A stretch of DNA of 64,000 bases from UBA1429 sp964482225. Lineage in GTDB: Bacteria; Chloroflexota; Anaerolineae; UBA1429. The stretch lies in assembly GCA_964482225.1 (NCBI GenBank), contig CAYZWT010000001.1, positions 62,001 to 126,000 of the forward strand. The letters run 5' to 3'. Under the pieces are notes generated by a model, which saw nothing but the letters and a program-made list of their open reading frames with translations, was not told the origin of the DNA and searched no databases. Shown one piece after another: positions 41,157 through 49,022 of the stretch; the first letter of the stretch is position 1; every line of letters starts with the position of its first letter. The position numbers and the translations under genes are program-made.

Positions 41157-42161
41157 CTACAGCCTGCTCAGGATCTCGCCCCGCTTGGCGTCGTACTCTT
41201 CCTGGGTGATCAGGCCGTTATCCAACAGATCCTTGAGGGTCTTGAGGGCGGCCATAGGGTCGGCGGGCGCGCCGGGGGCGGCCTGCTGGGCCCCGCCGGC
41301 GGGCTGGGAGCTCCTGGTAAAGCTATCGGCCATAGCGCTGGCGGCGGCCATGCCGGCCCCCAGGCCCAGGCCGATCTGGGCGGTGCCGGCGGCTGCGCCG
41401 CCCTCCTGCTGGGCCGCATCGCCCACGGCCCGGGCCGTGCGGAACTTCATGTAGCGGTCCATATCGCCGATGGCGCCCATCGAGGCGGCCTCGTCAATGG
41501 CGGCGCTGGTCTCTTCGGTGGGGCTGATGGAGAGCAGGTAGAGCTGCTTGAGCCCCAGGCCGATGGCGGCAAAGTCATCCCGCAGGCGCACCCTGGCCGC
41601 TGCCGAGATCTCCTCGAACATGGCGGGCAGGTCCAGGATGGACTTCATATGCTGGCCGAGCAGGTCGGTCAGCCGGTTGATGATCATGCTCCGCACATAG
41701 TTGGAGACGTCGTCGGTGCTATAGTAGCCCCGCGCCCCCACCATCTGGCCCACAAAGAGCTGGGGATCGGCCACAGCCATGTTGTAGGTGCCGTGGGCGC
41801 GGATGCGCACCATGCGCAGCACCTCGTCGCGCAGGGTGATCGGCTCCGGCGTGCCCCAGCGCATGTCAATGAAATCGCGGGTGTTGACGAAATAGACCTC
41901 GGCGGTGAACGGCGTATCGCCGCTGAACACCCGCGAGACCAGGCCCGTCAGCAGGGGGATATTGGCCGTGGTGATGGTGTGTCGCCCGGGGCCAAAGGAA
42001 TCCAGGGCCTTGCCATCGCGGAAAAAGACCGCCACCTGGCCCTCGCGAACGATGACCTGGGAGCCAATGCGGAAATCTCCGGCGCCGCTCTGGGGCACCC
42101 GCCGCACCAATTCGCGCCCTCCCATATCGGGGGCTTGAACGACATCTAGGATCCTTGCCAT
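41157..42161 (-). CDS. SPFH/Band 7 domain protein with C-terminal SHOCT motif
   Basis: 334 residues. The first 210 residues are an SPFH-type domain of the virion-core-protein/YdjI kind: VIVREGQVAVFFRDGKALDSFGPG, YFVNTRDF and DDFAAIGLGLKQLYLLSISP. A Gly/Ala-rich linker precedes a SHOCT helix pair at about 300-334 (DPMAALKTLKDLLDNGLITQEEYDAKRGEIL). Family members are thought to form oligomers at membranes or with stress proteins; the exact role is unknown. The small helical protein upstream (42207-42725) is on the same strand, 45 bases away, and likely co-expressed. Confidence 0.87.
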   Translation of the reverse strand: MARILDVVQAPDMGGRELVRRVPQSGAGDFRIGSQVIVREGQVAVFFRDGKALDSFGPGRHTITTANIPLLTGLVSRVFSGDTPFTAEVYFVNTRDFIDMRWGTPEPITLRDEVLRMVRIRAHGTYNMAVADPQLFVGQMVGARGYYSTDDVSNYVRSMIINRLTDLLGQHMKSILDLPAMFEEISAAARVRLRDDFAAIGLGLKQLYLLSISPTEETSAAIDEAASMGAIGDMDRYMKFRTARAVGDAAQQEGGAAAGTAQIGLGLGAGMAAASAMADSFTRSSQPAGGAQQAAPGAPADPMAALKTLKDLLDNGLITQEEYDAKRGEILSRL

Positions 42162-42206
42162 CCCTGTATCTCCTTTATCTCAGCTCTCGGTATCCGGTAG
42201 GGCCGT

Positions 42207-42725
42207 CTAGCGCAGAATGACCTCTTGGCGCTCGCCAAAGGCGTGGTGCAAGCGCTCCAGCTCGCCGATCAGCTTGTTGGCCGCATCCGCCGCCGGATGC
42301 GCATTGTTGACGATATCGGTCAGCTCATCCAGGAGCGCCGCCAGGGTCTCTACCCCGGCCAACATGCCCTGGTCGAACTCGTACAGCTTGTCCAGCACGT
42401 CCTCATCCACCTTGAGGGCATCGAACAGGCCCGCATAGCCATAGCTGGCGGTGCGGATGCGGTCAATCAAGAGCTGGAGCTTGGAGACGGCCCTCTCCAG
42501 CACCATCATGCCCGTCAGGTCGCCCTGGGTGGTGAGCTGATACTGGAGCCGGTTCAGCCGGTCGAGCTGCTCATCGTACTGGCGCGCCACGTGCAGGCGC
42601 AGCAGCTTGTCGGCCTCGCGGCGCTGCTCCTTTTGCTTGTAGCCCGCATAGCCCGGGATTTTGCCGATCAACTGCTCAAACTTGCCCTGAGACGACTGGA
42701 TTTTCTCGGTCAGGTCACCCAACAT
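42207..42725 (-). CDS. Helical protein paired with the SPFH protein
   Basis: 172 residues from the ATG at 42725 (AAGGAG upstream). Almost entirely alpha-helical and charged: LTEKIQSSQGKFEQLIGKIPGYAGYKQKEQRREADKLLR at the start, then coiled-coil-like segments DEQLDRLNRLQYQL and AVSKLQLLIDRIRTASYGY. The IPGYxGYxxKExRREADK opening is one I associate with genes next to SPFH-SHOCT proteins. The function is unknown. It is the first gene of a two-gene minus-strand operon. Confidence 0.7.
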   Translation of the reverse strand: MLGDLTEKIQSSQGKFEQLIGKIPGYAGYKQKEQRREADKLLRLHVARQYDEQLDRLNRLQYQLTTQGDLTGMMVLERAVSKLQLLIDRIRTASYGYAGLFDALKVDEDVLDKLYEFDQGMLAGVETLAALLDELTDIVNNAHPAADAANKLIGELERLHHAFGERQEVILR

Positions 42726-42892
42726 GGCGCAACTCCTTAACTTCAAGGCGGGAAACGCAGACTCGTTCGCATACCTTACGCGCCAACGGGCGCCGGGTTG
42801 CTCTGGCTCCATTGTAACCGATGGCCCGGCGTTTGTAAACGCCACGAAACTCCTCTTTAGGCGAGTGGGATTCACTACTGGCTGGCTGCGCT

Positions 42893-42921
42893 TTGACAGA
42901 ACACCGCCCTGCTGGTATGCT
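42893..42921 (+). promoter_or_regulatory. Promoter of the SRP RNA gene
   Basis: TTGACA at 42893-42898 and TATGCT at 42916-42921 are 17 bases apart. The expected start of transcription falls about ten bases downstream, at the conserved 5' end of the RNA. Confidence 0.75.
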
Positions 42922-42931
42922 CTCCCTGGTC

Positions 42932-43195
42932 GTGCTAGACGGGGAGCTAGCGGTGCCCTGAACCCGCAAACCGCTATAGCGGGGTCGAATTCCCTCTCGC
43001 GGGGCTTGGCTCGATGGTGGCATTCCGGTCGGGCGGCGTTGAAGGCCGGGTCCTGCGCGGCGGCGGCCTGCGAACCCCGTCAGGTCCGGAAGGAAGCAGC
43101 GGTAAGCAGAATCCTCTGGGTGACGCAGGGGAGCCTGGTCAGAGCGGGCCAACTGGGAGCCATCAGCGAGGGGCCACAACAGAGGGTGCAGGGCC
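42932..43195 (+). ncRNA. ffs: Signal recognition particle RNA (long bacterial form)
   Basis: The conserved SRP helix 8 core GTCAGGTCCGGAAGGAAGCA lies at about 43079-43098 and is the Ffh-binding domain. The 5' region GTGCTAGACGGGGAGCTAGC and the stretch ending CGAATTCCCTCTCG match the Alu-like part of long SRP RNAs, as in Bacillus, Thermus and Actinobacteria, so it is not the short 4.5S form. A promoter stands just upstream and a strong terminator just downstream. The exact 3' end of the mature RNA is estimated. Confidence 0.92.
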
Positions 43196-43224
43196 AAGAG
43201 GCGGGGCAACCCGCCTCTTTTTTT
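43196..43224 (+). terminator. Rho-independent terminator of the SRP RNA gene
   Basis: AAGAGGCGGG and CCCGCCTCTT form a 10-bp stem with loop GCAA, followed by a run of T residues to 43224. Confidence 0.88.
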
Positions 43225-43239
43225 GCGGGCTGGAGGTTC

Positions 43240-44484
43240 GTGAGTTTGACGCAACGGATCGTGATCGTGGGCGGCGGCCCCGCCGGGTTGATGGCCGCCG
43301 GACGGGCGGCCGAGCTGGGCGCCCAGGTGCTGCTGGTGGAAAAGACGCCTCGCCTGGGCAACAAACTGCGCCTGACGGGGCATGGGCGCGGCAACATCAC
43401 CCATGTGGGCGATGCGCAAGAGATTGTGGCGCATCTGGGGCCCAATGGGCCATTCTTGCAGCCTGCCCTGGAGCAGTTTGGCCCCCGCGAGCTGGTGGCC
43501 TTTTTCCACGTTCAGGGCGTCCCCACCATCGCCGAGGCCGATGGCCGCGTGCTGCCCTCCTCGCGCAACGCCCACACCCTGGCCACGGCCCTGCGCTCCT
43601 ATTGCCTGGAGCACGGCGTCACATTCCGCTACAACTCACAGGTGCGCTGCATCCTGGCGGGCCAAGAGGGCGTCCGCGCGGTGGCCGTGGGAGAGCAAGA
43701 GATCGCGGCCACGGCCGTCGTGCTGGCCACAGGGGGGCTGTCATACCCCGGCACCGGCTCCACGGGCGATGGCTATGAGATGGCGCGCCGCCTGGGGCAC
43801 ACCATCATCCAGCCCCGGCCCGGGCTGGTGGCCCTGGTGGCCGCCGATGACTGGATCCCCGAGGTGACGGGCCTCAGCCTCGACGATGTGGCCCTGCGCG
43901 CCTGGCAGGCGGGGCGCGACCTGGCCGTGCGGCGCGGCGACATGCTCTTTACCCGGGATGGCATCTCGGGGCCGGCGGCCCTCAACCTGAGCCTGGACCT
44001 GGCCGAGGCATTCGAGCGGGGCCAGGTGCGCTTGCGCATAGACCTGCTGCCCGATACGCCCGCCGAGATAGTGGAGGCCGATCTGGAACGCGAGATGCGC
44101 GCGCACGGCAGCGCCAGCTATCGCACCCTCTTGCGCGGGCGGGCGCCGCGCTCGCTGGCCTCGGTCTATGAGCGGCTGAGCGGCATCCCCGGTGAGCGCA
44201 AGCTGGCCCAGGTGAGCGCCGCCGAGCGCCGTCGGATCGTCGGGGCGCTCAAGGGGTTGGAGCTGCACCTGGTGGCCACCCGCCCCATCGCCGAGGCGAT
44301 GGTCACCCTGGGCGGCGTCGCCTGTGGCGAGATCGAGCCCACGAGCATGGCCTCGCGCCGTGTGCAGGGCCTCTATCTGGCGGGCGAGATCGTGGATGTA
44401 GCGGGCGAGACCGGCGGGTACAACCTGCAGGCCGCCTTTACGTCGGGCTGGGTGGCGGGAAGCCACGCCGCCCGGCGAGAATAG
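43240..44484 (+). CDS. BaiN/HI0933-family FAD-dependent oxidoreductase
   Basis: 414 residues from the GTG at 43240 (GGAGG three bases upstream; a TTG at 43246 is nine bases from it and could be used instead). The open frame continues upstream through the SRP RNA gene, which cannot be coding. The FAD-binding motif VIVGGGPAGLMAAGRAAELG is followed by LVEKTPRLGNKLRLTGHGRGNITH. In most relatives that second motif reads SGGGRCNLTN, so here the Gly-Gly-Gly-Arg-Cys-Asn core is changed. LATGGLSYPGTGSTGDGYEMA and the final GETGGYNLQAAFTSGWVAG are family hallmarks. The reaction is unknown. Confidence 0.88.
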   Translation: MSLTQRIVIVGGGPAGLMAAGRAAELGAQVLLVEKTPRLGNKLRLTGHGRGNITHVGDAQEIVAHLGPNGPFLQPALEQFGPRELVAFFHVQGVPTIAEADGRVLPSSRNAHTLATALRSYCLEHGVTFRYNSQVRCILAGQEGVRAVAVGEQEIAATAVVLATGGLSYPGTGSTGDGYEMARRLGHTIIQPRPGLVALVAADDWIPEVTGLSLDDVALRAWQAGRDLAVRRGDMLFTRDGISGPAALNLSLDLAEAFERGQVRLRIDLLPDTPAEIVEADLEREMRAHGSASYRTLLRGRAPRSLASVYERLSGIPGERKLAQVSAAERRRIVGALKGLELHLVATRPIAEAMVTLGGVACGEIEPTSMASRRVQGLYLAGEIVDVAGETGGYNLQAAFTSGWVAGSHAARRE

Positions 44485-44496
44485 GAAGGAGCGGGC

Positions 44497-45999
44497 GTGA
44501 ACGAACGCCTGGAGGCCCCCGCGCCACATGCGCGCCGCTGGGCCAATCTGGCGCGAGGGGTGCTGGTGGCCGGTGTGTTACTCGGCGGCTTGACCCTGGC
44601 GCAGCGCTATACTGCCAGCCGCCAAATCGTGACCCTGGACATCAACGGCGTGCGCGTGGTGCATAGCACCCACAAGAGCTCGGCGAGCGAGGTGTTGCAG
44701 GAGCTTGGCATCGAACTGGGCGCCTATGACATGGTGCGCCTGCCCGGCGACGAGGACCTGGCTGCCGGCGTGCCCATCGAGCTCGGCATCGCCCGGCGCA
44801 TCTGGCTCGGCCATGATGGCGGCCTCACCGAGGTATACACCCACGCCGCGTGCCTCAGGCACGTGTTGGCCGCCGCCGGTATCTCCCTCTCCGAGCACGA
44901 TGAGGCCTGGCAGGATGGGCAACGCCTTGCCCTGGATGCCCCACTGCCCGAACTGGTGCGGCCCCGCCGCGCCGGCGCGCTAGAGTGGATCGCGGCCATC
45001 CGCCAACCCCTGCAGCTCGCCATCCGGCGCGGCGTGCCTGTGAACGTGGATGAGGATGGCATCCCACTGAGCTTTTACACCACCGCCCGCACCGTGGGAG
45101 AGGCCCTGTATGCACAAGGCATCTCGATCTACCTGGGCGATCGCGTCTTTCCCGTCACCGACGCCCGCCTGACCCCCGGCATGACGGTCTCCATCACCCG
45201 CGCGCGGCCTGTAACCTTGGAGGTGGATGGCAGTGTGCGCCTGATGCGCACCCGCGCCGCGTCGGTAGACGATCTGTTGCGTGAAGCCGGTGTGACCCTC
45301 GATCCGGACGATTATACCTTGCCCGCGCGCGATGCGGCCCTGGCGAGCGGGTTGCACGTCTCTGTGGTGCGCGTCTATGACGAGTACTATGTCGAAGAGA
45401 CGCCCATCCCCTTTGAGACGCGCTGGGAGGCCAATCCGGACTTGGAGATTGACCAGCGCCGCACGGCGAGCTGGGGGCGCGAGGGCGCCTGGCGCCAGCA
45501 GGTGCGGGTGCACTATGAGAACGGCCAGGAGATGCACCGCACCGAAGAAGAGTCCTGGGTGGCTCGCGAGCCCGAAGACCGCATCCTGGAATATGGCACC
45601 AGGATCATAGTGCGCCAGTTGGAGACCGAGCATGGCGTCATTGAATACTGGCGCAAGCTCCGGATGCTGGCCACGTCGTACAATGCGGAAACGGCGGGCA
45701 AGCCGCCCGGGCATCCTACCTATGGGATCACGCGGCTCGGCGAGGTCGCCCGCAGGGGGATCATCGCCGTAGACCCCACCGTCATTCCCTTGCGGCAGGC
45801 GATGTACGTGCCCGGCTATGGGCGAGGCTATGCGGGCGATACTGGCTCGGCTATCAAAGACCGGCGCGTTGACCTATGCTATGATGACCACAACCTGGTG
45901 CTCTGGTATAGCTGGGTGGATGTGTATCTGCTGACCCCGGCGCCGCCCCCCGGCCAAATCGCCTGGATCATTCCCAACAACCCGCGCGAGCGAGAGTAG
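44497..45999 (+). CDS. YabE-like protein: DUF348 repeats, G5 and 3D domains
   Basis: 500 residues from the GTG at 44497 (AGGAAGGA upstream). A membrane anchor lies at about 18-37. Repeated DUF348 ubiquitin-like domains follow (VTLDINGVRVVHSTHKSSASEVLQELG and VTLEVDGSVRLMRTRAASVDDLLREAG, with a more divergent copy between them). A G5 domain comes next (ETPIPFETRWEANPDLEIDQRR). A C-terminal 3D domain carries the Asp triad in GDTGSAIKDRRVDLCYDD. Relatives such as Bacillus YabE and resuscitation-promoting-factor-like proteins act on peptidoglycan at the cell surface. As in Bacillus, the next gene is rsmA, eight bases downstream. Confidence 0.88.
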   Translation: MNERLEAPAPHARRWANLARGVLVAGVLLGGLTLAQRYTASRQIVTLDINGVRVVHSTHKSSASEVLQELGIELGAYDMVRLPGDEDLAAGVPIELGIARRIWLGHDGGLTEVYTHAACLRHVLAAAGISLSEHDEAWQDGQRLALDAPLPELVRPRRAGALEWIAAIRQPLQLAIRRGVPVNVDEDGIPLSFYTTARTVGEALYAQGISIYLGDRVFPVTDARLTPGMTVSITRARPVTLEVDGSVRLMRTRAASVDDLLREAGVTLDPDDYTLPARDAALASGLHVSVVRVYDEYYVEETPIPFETRWEANPDLEIDQRRTASWGREGAWRQQVRVHYENGQEMHRTEEESWVAREPEDRILEYGTRIIVRQLETEHGVIEYWRKLRMLATSYNAETAGKPPGHPTYGITRLGEVARRGIIAVDPTVIPLRQAMYVPGYGRGYAGDTGSAIKDRRVDLCYDDHNLVLWYSWVDVYLLTPAPPPGQIAWIIPNNPRERE

Positions 46000-46006
46000 G
46001 CCCACT

Positions 46007-46864
46007 GTGGACGTTCGCAGCCTATTAGACCGCTACGATATCCGCCCCTCCAAGGGGCTGGGCCAGAGCTTTCTCGTGGCCGAGTGGGCCTATGAACGCA
46101 TCCTGGAGGCCGCCCGCCTCACGCCCGACGATGTGGTGCTAGAGGTGGGGCCTGGCCTGGGCACCCTGACCTCGCGCCTGGCCGAGCAAGCGCGCCAGGT
46201 GATCGCCGTCGAGCTGGATGCCCGCATGGTCGCCATCCTGGAGGATACGCTGGCGGGGCTTGCCAACGTCACGGTGCATCAGGGCGATATCCTGGAGACG
46301 GACCTGGCGGCGCTGCTGGCCCCCTGGGTGGGCGGAGACCAAGGGGCAGCCCACTACAAGGTGGTGGCCAACCTGCCCTACTATATCACCTCGCGGGCGC
46401 TGCGACACCTGCTGACGGCGGCGGTGCGCCCGCAGCGCATGGTGCTCATGGTGCAACGCGAGGTGGCCGACCGCATCGTGGCCGCGCCCGGCGAGATGAG
46501 CCTGCTGGCCGTGAGCGTGCAGGTGTTCGGCGCAGCGGAGCGGGTCTGCCGCGTGCCCGCCAACGCCTTTTTCCCGCGCCCCAAGGTGGATTCGGCGGTG
46601 CTAGCCGTGGAGTTGCACCCCGCGCCCCTGGTACCCCAGGCGCTGCTGGAGCCTTTGTTCCGGGTGGCGCGAGCGGGATTCCAGCAAAAGCGCAAGCAGC
46701 TCCACAACAGCCTGGCCGCCAACCTGGGGCTGGGGCGAGAGACAGTCGAACGAGCCCTGGAGCAAGCGGGCATCTCGCCCTCGATCCGCCCCCAGAGCCT
46801 GGCCGTGGAGGATTGGGCGCGCCTGGCGGCGGCCCTGTTCTCGCCCGAGGGCGCGGAGCGCTAG
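46007..46864 (+). CDS. rsmA: 16S rRNA (adenine1518/1519-N6)-dimethyltransferase
   Basis: 285 residues from the GTG at 46007. RsmA (KsgA) dimethylates two adjacent adenines in the 3' hairpin of 16S rRNA late in small-subunit assembly. Seen here: KGLGQSFLV, motif I LEVGPGLGTLTSRLAEQ, the acidic residue in VAVELDARM-like IAVELDARM, motif IV NLPYYITS, and the C-terminal domain VPANAFFPRPKVDSAV with FQQKRKQLHNSL. It follows the YabE-like gene as an operon. Its stop overlaps the converging phosphodiesterase gene by four bases. Confidence 0.95.
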   Translation: MDVRSLLDRYDIRPSKGLGQSFLVAEWAYERILEAARLTPDDVVLEVGPGLGTLTSRLAEQARQVIAVELDARMVAILEDTLAGLANVTVHQGDILETDLAALLAPWVGGDQGAAHYKVVANLPYYITSRALRHLLTAAVRPQRMVLMVQREVADRIVAAPGEMSLLAVSVQVFGAAERVCRVPANAFFPRPKVDSAVLAVELHPAPLVPQALLEPLFRVARAGFQQKRKQLHNSLAANLGLGRETVERALEQAGISPSIRPQSLAVEDWARLAAALFSPEGAER

Positions 46865-47631
46865 ACCAGCGAGTGCCCCTCCCACTCTTCCGGGGCGGCC
46901 AGGCCCAGCAGCGCCGCCAGGGTGGGCGCCACATCCAGCAGGCTGACCGACCCATCCAGAGGGCCGGCGCCGGAGACGCCCTCCCCCGCCAGGATCAGGG
47001 GCACCAACAGGTCTGTGGCGGCAGCGGTGCCGTGGCTGCGTTCGTGTCCGCCATGATCCGAGGTCACCAGCAGCGTCCCCCGGTCCGCCAGCGCCTCCCA
47101 CACCTGCGCGATGCAGGCATCGGCGTGGGCCACGGCCTCGAGATAGCCGGGCGAGAGCCAGCCGTGACGATGGCCCGCCTCATCCACATACCCCAGATAG
47201 ACAAAAGCCAGGTCAAGGCCCTCTTGGCGCAGCCCCTGGGCGGCAGCCTGGGCCACACGCGCATCGCCGGCGGGCGACCTGTTATCGCGCCAGAAAAAGC
47301 CCGTGTCCAAAGCGCCGGGGCGCCACAGGTCGCGCAGCTCCTCCCAGTTGTAGTAGGCCGCCGTGCGCCGCCCTGCGCCGTGGGCCACCTCGAACAGGCC
47401 GGGCACGGGCCGCACCTGGGGCGTCCAGGTATTGGTCACGATGCCGTGCCGCCCAGGCTCGACGCTATGAAAGATGGACATGTGGCAGGGCAGGGTCACC
47501 GAGGGCATGACCGAGCGGGCCGCCAGGGCGGCGCGCCCCTGGGCCAGCAGGCGATCCAGGGTGGGCGTCTCGACCAAGGGTATTGCGTCTGGACGCAGCC
47601 CATCAACGACGCAAAGTACAATCGGGGTCAT
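46861..47631 (-). CDS. Alkaline phosphatase-superfamily phosphodiesterase/pyrophosphatase
   Basis: 256 residues from the ATG at 47631 (AAGGAG upstream). It belongs to the nucleotide pyrophosphatase/phosphodiesterase branch: VVDGLRPDAI holds the first metal Asp, SVMPSVTLPCHMS the nucleophile Thr, YVDEAGHRHG the second metal Asp and His, and TSDHGGHERSHG the final metal ligands. There is no signal peptide. The start codon, ribosome site and first codons lie inside the first copy of an 85-bp tandem repeat, so the upstream copies duplicate the initiation region. It converges on rsmA with a four-base overlap. Confidence 0.87.
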   Translation of the reverse strand: MTPIVLCVVDGLRPDAIPLVETPTLDRLLAQGRAALAARSVMPSVTLPCHMSIFHSVEPGRHGIVTNTWTPQVRPVPGLFEVAHGAGRRTAAYYNWEELRDLWRPGALDTGFFWRDNRSPAGDARVAQAAAQGLRQEGLDLAFVYLGYVDEAGHRHGWLSPGYLEAVAHADACIAQVWEALADRGTLLVTSDHGGHERSHGTAAATDLLVPLILAGEGVSGAGPLDGSVSLLDVAPTLAALLGLAAPEEWEGHSLV

Positions 47632-47828
47632 GGCGCTCCTTGGGTGTGTGCTGGCGAGGGGCAAGAAAGGCTGCGTTTGGCAGCCCATCAACGACGCAAA
47701 GTACAATCGGGGTCATGGCGCTCCTTGGGTGTGTGCTGGCGAGGGGCAAGAAAGGCTGCGTTTGGCAGCCCATCAACGACGCAAAGTACAATCGGGTTCA
47801 TGGCGCTCCTTGGGTGTGTGCTGGCGAG
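47596..47828. repeat. 85-bp direct tandem repeat, about 2.7 copies
   Basis: Copies begin at 47596, 47681 and 47766, each opening CAGCCCATCAACGACGCAAA, with one base difference seen in the third. The third copy stops at about 47828. Copy 1 spans the ribosome site, start codon and first codons of the minus-strand phosphodiesterase gene, so the array is a triplication of that gene's 5' end and leader. Eighty-five is not a multiple of three, so the extra starts lie in other frames relative to the gene. Confidence 0.9.
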
Positions 47829-48029
47829 AGATGATAGCGGATTTGCGCCAAACTGTCAGAATGGCATCTTTGGAGTGACTGTTCATTGGTTGGTGAAAAG
47901 TCGTGCAGCGAGTCAAACGTCGCGCATGTTCGATCCAATCAGCCGGCGGAAGGGGTCACCATGCGCCTACTCATGATCCTACCTCGTGTCGAGCCGGACC
48001 AGCTTCCTTCTCCCAAGGTCTATCCACAT

Positions 48030-48180
48030 CCGGAGTTTGGGCCTCAGCTACGGCGCCACCTCCTTGGCTCTGGAGGCGTTGGGTATCCCCCAGGCCAAGA
48101 GCACTACCTATGAAGCTGTGCAAGAGGCTGCCGAGCGCATGCCGGGGCTGAAACGCAGCGCCTTGTTCGCGGGGGTTCGT
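48030..48180 (+). pseudogene. Possible transposase N-terminal remnant
   Basis: A 50-residue stretch, SLGLSYGATSLALEALGI followed by PQAKSTTYEAVQEAAERMPG, resembles the helix-turn-helix start of IS-encoded transposases. It has no proper upstream start and runs into unrelated sequence. The family cannot be fixed by eye, and terminal repeats were not found. Confidence 0.35.
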
Positions 48181-48264
48181 GGATACCCTTGTGATCCTGG
48201 GCTCGAAGCAGGCCACAGGGGCTGGGCAAGGCTGCGCCCCCTCCAGTGGCGGGCGCTTTCCTGT

Positions 48265-48450
48265 TGGCTCGACGCCACCGTGCTGCCCAGGTGGTCGTGG
48301 TACAGGTAGGTCACCGGGCCCGCGCGCCCCTCCCGCTGGGCGATGCGCTTGTCCCCCAGCAGATAGTGCTTGGTGGCGACGCCGGGCTGCCCCTCGTGGG
48401 CAAAGCCGCCCTCGCCCGCCAGCAGCGGCAGGGCGTAGGTATAGCTCACC
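48265..48450 (-). pseudogene. Rhs-repeat core remnant
   Basis: On the minus strand, KHYLLGDKRIAQREG followed by GPVTYLYHDHLGSTVASS is the conserved region just before the Rhs core, including the DHLGS motif. Only about 60 residues remain, without the repeats upstream or the core and toxin downstream, so this is debris of an Rhs/YD-repeat gene. Confidence 0.6.
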
Positions 48451-48512
48451 GGCGGGGCCGGGGGGAGCAGAGGGAGGGCCTAGAACAGGCATCCGGCTCA
48501 GGGCCGGCAGTT

Positions 48513-48540
48513 TTGACGCAAGGGGCGTCCTGCCTATAAT
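48513..48540 (+). promoter_or_regulatory. Promoter of the truncated tRNA-Lys gene
   Basis: TTGACG at 48513-48518 and consensus TATAAT at 48535-48540 are 16 bases apart. The tRNA begins about 68 bases after the -10 element. Confidence 0.65.
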
Positions 48541-48608
48541 AGACCTGTCATTGAGGACAAGAGACTCGGGCGGAAGCGCAAGGCTCTTGGTCGTCAATAG
48601 GTGTTTTC

Positions 48609-48648
48609 GGGCCGCTAGCTCAATTGGCAGAGCCACTGACTCTTAATC
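48609..48648 (+). tRNA. tRNA-Lys(CTT), 5' half only
   Basis: GGGCCGC (acceptor), TA, GCTC-AATTGGCA-GAGC (D arm), then ACTGA-CTCTTAA-TC with anticodon CTT at 48642-48644. The 3' side of the anticodon stem should read TCAGT but after TC the sequence departs, and no variable loop, TTCGA arm or acceptor complement follows. The break within the anticodon arm, followed within 400 bases by an integrase gene, points to integration of an element at this tRNA gene. The intact tRNA may have been rebuilt at the other end of the element, outside the window. Confidence 0.8.
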
Positions 48649-48695
48649 TCTAGGGAACCATATAGTCCCCGAGATTAGACATAAAACACGCACAT

Positions 48696-48733
48696 ACGGG
48701 CAAGAGACTAATGGTCTCTTGCCCGTTTCTTGT
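48696..48733 (+). terminator. Rho-independent terminator after the truncated tRNA
   Basis: ACGGGCAAGAGAC and GTCTCTTGCCCGT form a 13-bp perfect stem with loop TAATG, followed by a T-rich tract. It would stop transcription from the tRNA promoter before the integrase operon. Confidence 0.85.
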
Positions 48734-48744
48734 TTTCCGCCCCG

Positions 48745-48774
48745 TTGACTCTGAGCCCCCCTGGCCAATAGACT
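48745..48774 (+). promoter_or_regulatory. Promoter of the integrase-parM-parR operon
   Basis: TTGACT at 48745-48750 and TAGACT at 48769-48774 are 18 bases apart. The first gene starts about 250 bases downstream, with the repeat tract between. Confidence 0.45.
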
Positions 48775-48869
48775 CCGCTAGTTTCGCTGGTCACTGACCT
48801 TCGACCAGGTCGCGGCGTTCTCCGACCACTAGAAGGTCGCGCTGGCCATCTGGCCGAAACGCTCGGATC

Positions 48870-48974
48870 GCACAGTCGCAAGTGGACTTTGCACAGCGAG
48901 TGCACGTCTTTGCAGAGTGAATGCGAGGATCTGCAACGCAACTGGGAGTTGCTGCGACATCTCGCACCAGGATA
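48870..48974. repeat. GCA-type repeats phased at about 10.5 bp, candidate centromere or integrase arm sites
   Basis: GCA/GCG-initiated units recur every 10-11 bases: GCACAGTCGCA at 48870, GCACAGCGAGT at 48891, GCACGTCTTT at 48902, GCAGAGTGAAT at 48912, GCGAGGATCT at 48923, GCAACGCAACT at 48933, then GCGACATCTC and GCACC. Similarity is strongest at a 21-bp spacing (48870, 48891, 48912, 48933). Helically phased short repeats just ahead of a parM/parR-type operon are how parC centromeres are built. Integrase arm sites are the alternative. Confidence 0.5.
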
Positions 48975-49022
48975 GGGGGTAGTATGGGAGAAAGGACTCA
49001 GACAATCCTACGGAGGCGGAAG

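Larger units (their letters stand above)
47835..48512. other. Gene-poor region with degraded mobile-element and Rhs debris
   Basis: No intact gene is seen between the repeat array and the tRNA promoter. Two coding remnants on opposite strands are listed separately. Confidence 0.55.

Noticed and set aside
42724..43239. Upstream extension of the BaiN-like flavoprotein gene
   Set aside because: This stretch contains the SRP RNA with promoter and terminator, and the flavoprotein family starts at VIVGGGPAG just after the GTG at 43240.
47596..47828. CRISPR array
   Set aside because: The repeats are 85 bp, contiguous, without spacers, and contain a gene start. No cas genes are present.
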